60,000 nucleotides of DNA, taken from Bolinopsis microptera (taxonomy: Eukaryota > Ctenophora > Tentaculata > Lobata > Bolinopsidae). Where the stretch lies: assembly GCF_026151205.1 (NCBI RefSeq), contig NC_087082.1, positions 6,643,908-6,703,907 of the forward strand, read 5' to 3'. The notes beneath the pieces are model-generated. The model did not search any database and was not told where the DNA came from. It saw only the letters and a program-made list of their open reading frames with translations. Positions 54,661 through 60,000 of the stretch are shown here, one piece after another. The translations under genes and the position numbers were made by a program. The stretch's first letter is position 1. Each line of letters starts with the position of its first letter.

Positions 54661-57600
54661 ATTTATATAATACTAATAGCACCCTTCGGGCTCAGGTTAG
54701 GGTCAGGGTTGTTACATACACATGTTACATGGTAAGGTCTCCTCCTAGTCGTTGGAGTGGCCTGCATCACACACATCGCGTTGGCGGCGTAACATATGTC
54801 TCCACTGTACTCGGTTGGTAGCCAAAGCTTCTGTTGTGTCGTTGTCGATGTTTTCAACACCTGTAAACTTAGCAGCATCTTCGAGTACGCAGGACTTCCA
54901 GTTCTTACGGGGTCTGCCCCTTGATCTCTTTCCATAGTTTGGCTTCCAGTTCAACAGAAACCTCGGTAGTCTAGAGTCTGGCATTCTAACTACATGTCCA
55001 TACCAACGTAGCCTGGCAGCACTGATGAAAGTCTCAACTGACTTGATGCCAGCCCTCCTAAGAACTTCGTCGTTGGTTACATGAAAGAACCATTTAATCC
55101 TAAGGATCCTTCTCAAGGAGGTTTGATGAAAAACCTCGAAACGTTTCATCTGCTTTTTGGTGGTGTTCCAGACTTCAGCTCCATACAACAAGATGGTGAG
55201 GACAGCAGCCCTATAGATCCTGATCTTGGTTGGAGTCTTTATAGTTCTGCTATTCCAAATGTTCCAGAGCTGATGAAAGGCGCCATTAGCCTTCTGGATA
55301 CGAACATCCAGGTCTCTGTTGATTGTCCCATCCCCACTAATAGTTGCACCCAGGTAGACAAAGTTGCTAACCTGCTCGACGGGTTCACCCTCAACCGACA
55401 GCTCAATACAATCATCCTTGATGAAAGGTCGCTGGGAGGCGCACTTGCTTACAGCCATGCATTGGGTCTTCTTTGCATTTATTCTGAGCCCAGCGTAGGA
55501 GCTGTAATGAACTAATAGATCAGTTGATTCCTGTAGGCCTTCCCCTGAGTTGTCCATAATAGCCATGTCATCAGCATAATCGGTGTCCAGAATGACCTTT
55601 TCCTCGACCGTCTTCATCTCTTTCTGCAGCACTGCGCCTTGACTGATGATCTTGTTGGTCTCAGCCAGAAATGCAGAAAAGTTTAGGCAGAAATTAAAGA
55701 CAGGAGGTGCTTGAATGTCACCCTGACCTGTGCCTGAGTTAACATCAAACCAGTCTGTCAGCTCCCCATTAACCCTCACGGCACTCATGGTACCCTCAAA
55801 AAATGACTGAAATATTCTGACATATTTTTCAGGCAGCCCATAGTGTCTCATACTGCACCAAATAAAGTCCCTTCTGATAGAATCGAACGCTGCCTTGAAA
55901 TCCACAAAATTAATGTAAAGAGGAATGTTAAACTCAAGACAGTTATGAATAATAGTTCGGAGAGAATAAATCTGATCAATACATGAGCGGTTCTGTCTAA
56001 ATCCGCACTGATTCTCCCTGAGGAGACACTCCATACCAGCATGTAACCGCTTAAGAAGAATCATCTGAAAAAGCTTGGATGCTGTAGACCTTAAGGTGAT
56101 CCCTCTGTTGTTCCCGCAGACTGAAGTGTCTCCTTTCTTCCCAATAACAATGATCACACCCTTTAACCAATCTTCAGGAACAGTCTCTTCTTCCCACACT
56201 TTCTTGAATAGACACTCTAGTTGATCAACTAGAGCACTCGCACCATACTTCAGTTGCTCGTTAGTTATCCCGTCCACTCCTGGGCTTTTGTTGTTCTTAA
56301 GCTTTGTCAGGGAATAACTAATCTCGTCTCTGGTGGGTGGTCCATCCGAACAAGAGAGAGAGTTAAAGTGGGGTTGGGGTGGTACTGTATCAAGGTCGGC
56401 AAGGTTGACACTTGATGATGGGGGGTTCAGAAGTTCAGTAAAGTGCTCCTTCCACCTATCCCTCTGCTGTTGGGGATCCGTGATCTTCCTACCGTCCTTG
56501 TCCCGGACACAAGATGCTTGAGGCTTCTTGTTCTTACCAGAGATCTTCTTGATCTTTGCCCATACCTCACGCTGCTGACCTTTGCTCGCTGCTTCCTCAA
56601 GATCAGTAGCTACTCTAACTGCCCAGTTATTGTCGTCTAGCTTGCTGCTTTTCTTGACTAACTTATTAAGTTTAGAATACTCTGACCTGTTAGTGTCCGA
56701 GTTTGGGTCTTTGCGCTTAAACTGTGCCCGCTGAGTCAATAAATCCTTGGTCTTCCGTGACAGGTGTTGCTCCTTTGCCTTCCGGGGTCTTTTGCCTAGT
56801 ACCTCCAGTGAGACATCAGTGACGGTCTGACTGAGATTACGCCACATATCCTCGAGGTCGACCTCACTATCCAGACTTGCAAATCGGTTTTGAAGAGCCA
56901 CATTGTACTCTAAAACCGTAGTACTATCCCTCAGGCGCTCAATGGCAGGCACATTGGGCCTGTTGGCGTTGATCTTTGTCACTGACTGAAGTTTGATTTT
57001 CAGCAGTCCTAGAACCAGATAATGATCGGAGCCGATGTCTGCCCCGCGACATACCCTAACATCAAAAAGTGACTGACGAAACCGCTTTCCAATGCAGATA
57101 TGATCTATCTGATTGACGGTGAGCCCGTTGGGGGACCGCCATGTTCCCTTGTGAATGTTCTTGTGCTCGAAGAGAGTTCCCCCGATGACAAGCTGGTTCG
57201 TCGCACAGAAATCCACAAGTCTTGTCCCGTTGTCATTTGATGAGCTATGGAGTGATTCCCCACCGATGACCGCTTCACTTCCATATCTGCCTGATGTTAC
57301 TTTTGCATTAAAATCGCCGAGCAGTAACTTGATATCGTGACGAGGTAGCCCATCAAATGTATCTGTGAGTGTCCTATAAAACTTATCTTTCTCACTCTCC
57401 TCTGCACCCTCAGTTGGAGCATAGGCCACAACAACAGAGATGTTGATTTGCTTACTATGCAGCCTAGCAGTTAAAACCCGCTCCGATGTGGGAGTGAACG
57501 ATATCAGGGAGTTTCTGATTCGTTTTGAAAGACTGAGACCGACTCCCTGTCTCTTGATCCCGTCGACTCTACCGGAATAGATGAGTAGACTGCCATTGTC

Positions 57601-57960
57601 CAGTAGAGTGGTGCCAGATCCAGGCATGTGAGTCTCGGTGATCCCCAAAAGATCCAATCTGTACTGATCAATGTTTTTACTAAGTTGGTAGAGCTGTGTA
57701 GATGAGCTGACAAGAGATAGAACGTTCCATGTTCCAAAACGTAAAAACTGTTTGCAATAATTTACTGGATTGGATTTGTTGGAAGCAGGGTCAACATGGA
57801 TGATCTGTTGACTAATAAATCTGGTCGGATGACGAGTACCCCCTCTTCTCATCAGGCGACTGGGGTCCCGTAGGCTTTGCCCAGCCTCCGTCATGCTGGA
57901 ACCATCCGTCCTTGAATTGGAAGTAGCACTCCGTCCATTTGATGTGTGTGTTGTTTCAGT
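54661..57960 (-). mobile_element. Full-length RTE-like non-LTR retrotransposon
   Basis: A single long ORF with a short 3' UTR (54661-54744 on this strand) that contains CCCTGACCCTAACCTGAGCC, itself telomere-like. The 5' boundary is unclear; the sequence upstream of the ATG runs to about 57960. It is the only uninterrupted autonomous-looking element in the window. It is the family source for 42125-43730 and the five antisense fragments in gene 1. Confidence 0.8.
54745..57894 (-). CDS. RTE-like endonuclease-reverse transcriptase, intact
   Basis: 1049 residues. The N-terminal AP-type endonuclease has GTWN (54-57), ITETH (Glu 87), GDFN (193-196), NQIDHI (261-266) and GSDH (288-291). The reverse transcriptase has NKSPGVDGITNEQLKYG (535-551), FVDFKAAFD (663-671), GTGQGDIQAPPVFN (721-734) and YADD (773-776). 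The C-terminal part with RWYGHVVRMPD and RSRGRPRKNW ends GHSND. The endonuclease nicks genomic DNA and the RT copies element RNA at the nick. All catalytic residues I can check are present and there is no frameshift, so it could be active. In annotation such proteins are often mislabelled craniofacial development protein 2-like. The start is the first in-frame ATG and could lie slightly downstream. Confidence 0.88.
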   Translation of the reverse strand: MTEAGQSLRDPSRLMRRGGTRHPTRFISQQIIHVDPASNKSNPVNYCKQFLRFGTWNVLSLVSSSTQLYQLSKNIDQYRLDLLGITETHMPGSGTTLLDNGSLLIYSGRVDGIKRQGVGLSLSKRIRNSLISFTPTSERVLTARLHSKQINISVVVAYAPTEGAEESEKDKFYRTLTDTFDGLPRHDIKLLLGDFNAKVTSGRYGSEAVIGGESLHSSSNDNGTRLVDFCATNQLVIGGTLFEHKNIHKGTWRSPNGLTVNQIDHICIGKRFRQSLFDVRVCRGADIGSDHYLVLGLLKIKLQSVTKINANRPNVPAIERLRDSTTVLEYNVALQNRFASLDSEVDLEDMWRNLSQTVTDVSLEVLGKRPRKAKEQHLSRKTKDLLTQRAQFKRKDPNSDTNRSEYSKLNKLVKKSSKLDDNNWAVRVATDLEEAASKGQQREVWAKIKKISGKNKKPQASCVRDKDGRKITDPQQQRDRWKEHFTELLNPPSSSVNLADLDTVPPQPHFNSLSCSDGPPTRDEISYSLTKLKNNKSPGVDGITNEQLKYGASALVDQLECLFKKVWEEETVPEDWLKGVIIVIGKKGDTSVCGNNRGITLRSTASKLFQMILLKRLHAGMECLLRENQCGFRQNRSCIDQIYSLRTIIHNCLEFNIPLYINFVDFKAAFDSIRRDFIWCSMRHYGLPEKYVRIFQSFFEGTMSAVRVNGELTDWFDVNSGTGQGDIQAPPVFNFCLNFSAFLAETNKIISQGAVLQKEMKTVEEKVILDTDYADDMAIMDNSGEGLQESTDLLVHYSSYAGLRINAKKTQCMAVSKCASQRPFIKDDCIELSVEGEPVEQVSNFVYLGATISGDGTINRDLDVRIQKANGAFHQLWNIWNSRTIKTPTKIRIYRAAVLTILLYGAEVWNTTKKQMKRFEVFHQTSLRRILRIKWFFHVTNDEVLRRAGIKSVETFISAARLRWYGHVVRMPDSRLPRFLLNWKPNYGKRSRGRPRKNWKSCVLEDAAKFTGVENIDNDTTEALATNRVQWRHMLRRQRDVCDAGHSND

Positions 57961-58017
57961 ACCGTTGTTAGTTAGGGTTAAAGATAGCTTTGAAGTTTTG
58001 GTTATGGTACACAGCTA

Positions 58018-58270
58018 GGGGGGGGCAGGGGGCTGAAACCATATTTTCGATCAAACGCTGCCATTTGTAGTCAAACGTCGCCAACAGTTGCTCTCGTCCA
58101 ATGAAATCGCTGCATTTTGCCTGCCAAGATGCATAATTGAATTACATATATTCGTATGCAAAGCTTGGCTTTCATAATGCAGCGATTTCATTGGACGAGA
58201 GCAACTGTTGGCGACGTTTGACTACAAGTACAAATGGCAATGTTTGATCGAAAACCTGGTTTCAGCTCCC
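58018..58270. mobile_element. 250-bp palindromic MITE
   Basis: The arms 58018-58117 and 58169-58270 are complementary (GCTGAAACCATATTTTCGAT pairing with ATCGAAAACCTGGTTTCAGC; CCAACAGTTGCTCTCGTCCA pairing with its complement). The loop is about 50 bases. No coding capacity. Confidence 0.8.
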
Positions 58271-58330
58271 CCTGTGGATAAGGGTTGGGATCATTATTGA
58301 CCATTATTAATGGTCTGGACCGGCGCGCGC

Positions 58331-58430
58331 TACTTCGTAGCACTTGCCACTTGCCATCATAACATTTCGAGAAGAAAGCTGCGCGCGCTACTTCGAAGAA
58401 ATGTAAACCGAAACGAGTAACATCCGTCAA
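58331..58430. repeat. GCGCGCTACTTCG repeat
   Basis: GCGCGCGCTACTTCG occurs at about 58323 and 58382. The second part, with GAAGAAATGTAAACC.., is related in inverted form to 2140-2200. Confidence 0.55.
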
Positions 58431-59560
58431 GATCATTAGGGCTTATAATTATGTTTAAAAAATTTGTTCGGGTGAAAAAAAGAACAGTAATAATTTTAAG
58501 GCTAGCGAATTGGTAAAAGCTATTAATTGAAGATGTCAATTCTTCGTAGCTCGGCGAGGCCGGCCCATGAGTGCAGCGCATTTTGCCGATTAGATATAAC
58601 GAAGATTGCGAGAAACATTGTTGAATGCCAAAGGCTGTTTCTGATACGTAACATGTATCAAAAAATGGGTAATTTATTGCTTAAAATACCTATAACTCCT
58701 TATAAAATGTTGGATATTTTGATACAATTCTTACAGGATCGTAATAAGGTTAGTCAGACGTAACTTTTGGTACCAAAATTACAATATTTGAAGCACCAAA
58801 TGTTTCAAAAATTTGTTCAAAATTTCACACACCTTTTGTTCAGATTTTAAAATGTTGAAAATAATCTTCCTTTAAATCTTTAAACATTCATACTAAAAGT
58901 TTCGTCTCGATGAGCTGATAACGATGCCATAATAATCTCTACTATAATTCAGAGAATTATTTATGCTGTCTGTACGACCGCCCACGTGCAAATTAGATGA
59001 AAAATAGGTAGTTGCGTAGTAACCATAGTAACGAGGATTGTTACACGCACGTGCACGTGCAATGATTGTTTTAACGTCATTTTAATCGGTTTTGTTGATA
59101 TTACGCTGTGTTTAGTACGAGCAACATTTTATTTGGCTGTATCTTCGGTTGTGTAGGATATTTTTGACGCGATTTAAACTTACTAACAAAAAATAATATT
59201 AGCGTCCTCCCTGTGACCACGGGTTTTCTAGTTATGTTATAATAACTGAAAATGTAAAAGTTATAGGCCAAAAACTAAAAATTTGCGCGAAAAAAGCACG
59301 GTGGATTAATTTTATTTACATTTTAAGACAACTTTTGGTACCAAATTTATTGAAATCGGAGAAAAAATTTCTGTGCTCGCGCTTGGCGCATATTACACTG
59401 ACTATAAAACTTATTACTTAGCATGAAAATCATTTCTTAACGAGTTATGTCCAAATAATTACCAATGACAATTTTTGTCGGATGATGATTAATCACTCTA
59501 CACTCGACTGTCACGTGACTTTTTCAACCCCTTCTGTAGCTGGTCCTGAACGACTATTCG
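58431..59560. other. No gene seen
   Basis: Segments around 58660-58790 resemble part of the palindromic element arm near 20920-21010 (CCTATAACTC..AAA, TACAG.ATCGTAAT, TTAGTACCAAA-like), so this is old repeat sequence. CACGTG motifs occur at 58982, 59050 and 59512. The frames here are short and unsupported. Confidence 0.4.
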
Positions 59561-59564
59561 AAAC

Positions 59565-59645
59565 CCTAACCCTCTAATCTGATCCCATCCCTAACCCTAA
59601 CCCAATCCTTAACAAAAGCATATGCTGAAACCCTAACCTTCATTC
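59565..59645 (-). repeat. Short telomere-type element
   Basis: CCCTAACCCTCTAATCTGAT, then ATCCCTAACCCTAACCCAAT, then AGCATATGCTGAAACCCTAA. It has the same flanks as the long array at 24682-25745 with only a few repeats inside, so it is a second allele-like copy of that dispersed element. Confidence 0.75.
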
Positions 59646-60000
59646 TCCAGCTGATTAATGTACAACAATTGTCTATTCATAATTTTAACGCAGCCTCAAG
59701 ACTCCTAGACATGACTTCCCTTTTCGTTACTGTCACCAAGATGTAACTAGGTCGAACGGAGAAATTAGGTCTCACGAAGGAATTAGGTCTCACGCAGGCA
59801 CGTGATATATATACATATATATAAATATCTCCGGGATTTCGACGCGGGATCATATTATCACTCAGCCCGGCCCGCTGTTAGATAAACCTCTCAAGGTGAT
59901 ATCATCCCGCCCCGGAAATTTGTATAAACCCGGCCCGCTTTTTAGTCGTAACTGATGTTTATCATTCAATTCTCCGACTTACAATAATCAATGATACTGC

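Noticed and set aside
55081-55515. 144-residue plus-strand frame inside the RTE-like element
   Set aside because: Shadow of the 1049-residue minus-strand ORF.

Overview
This is AT-rich eukaryotic (almost certainly animal) DNA. The evidence is GT-AG introns with pyrimidine-tract acceptors, two kinds of non-LTR retrotransposon, TTAGGG-type repeats and many foldback or MITE-like elements. The mix fits a marine invertebrate, perhaps an early-branching one such as a sponge or cnidarian, but I cannot name the species. I see no rRNA, tRNA or CRISPR and no bacterial gene organisation.

The core of the window is three paralogous plus-strand genes for small secreted peptides that I do not recognise from any named family: gene 1 (6652 to about 19350), gene 2 (27381 to about 38530) and gene 3 (49110 to about 54370). 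Each starts with the same signal-peptide exon (MAV..., core FVALFAPGT), followed by an acidic propeptide, one or more K/R/N-rich basic modules ending PEEDP or similar, and a glycine/alanine-rich amphipathic module beginning N-T (often DHAADF...). Every coding intron I can place is phase 0, so modules can be added, lost or skipped without changing frame. Gene 1 has taken this furthest. Its helix-plus-basic exon is repeated in tandem (12230, 13442, 14668, 15892, 17276, with a terminal version at 18802), preceded by a short basic-only exon at 11650 and a dead exon at 11220. If all exons are joined the product is about 468 residues, a repetitive secreted precursor. Gene 3 is compact (about 104 residues) with the basic and helical modules on separate exons. 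Gene 2 has at least one exon (32043) seen nowhere else.

Region by region. 1-6 kb holds a 1.16 kb direct repeat, a CTGCTG hairpin element, a perfect 24-bp stem-loop and an inserted element with an 8-bp target duplication. 6.6-19.3 kb is gene 1, whose long intron holds a jockey/CR1-type LINE and whose exon array carries five antisense copies of a fragment of an RTE-like endonuclease. 19.6-26.5 kb is a repeat block: a TTAA-flanked 1.4 kb palindrome with its empty site visible at 25.8 kb, 74 copies of TCAGGG, another CTGCTG hairpin, and about 0.9 kb of CCCTAA repeats. 27-38.5 kb is gene 2, interrupted by a nested foldback, a LINE ORF1 and a pogo-like relic. 38.6-48.9 kb holds transposon debris, including two LINE fragments head to head. 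49.1-54.4 kb is gene 3, with a 145-copy perfect decamer minisatellite in its second intron. 54.7-57.9 kb is an intact 1049-residue RTE-like element on the minus strand. 58-60 kb holds small foldbacks and a short telomere-like element.

The three genes share upstream sequence, exon modules and a conserved block after the stop codon (GAGGTAACGG...), so they arose by tandem duplication of a whole locus that mobile elements then invaded. Their function is unknown. Secretion and the pairing of a basic module with an amphipathic one suggest a membrane-active, matrix-binding or mineral-binding peptide precursor, but this is inference only.
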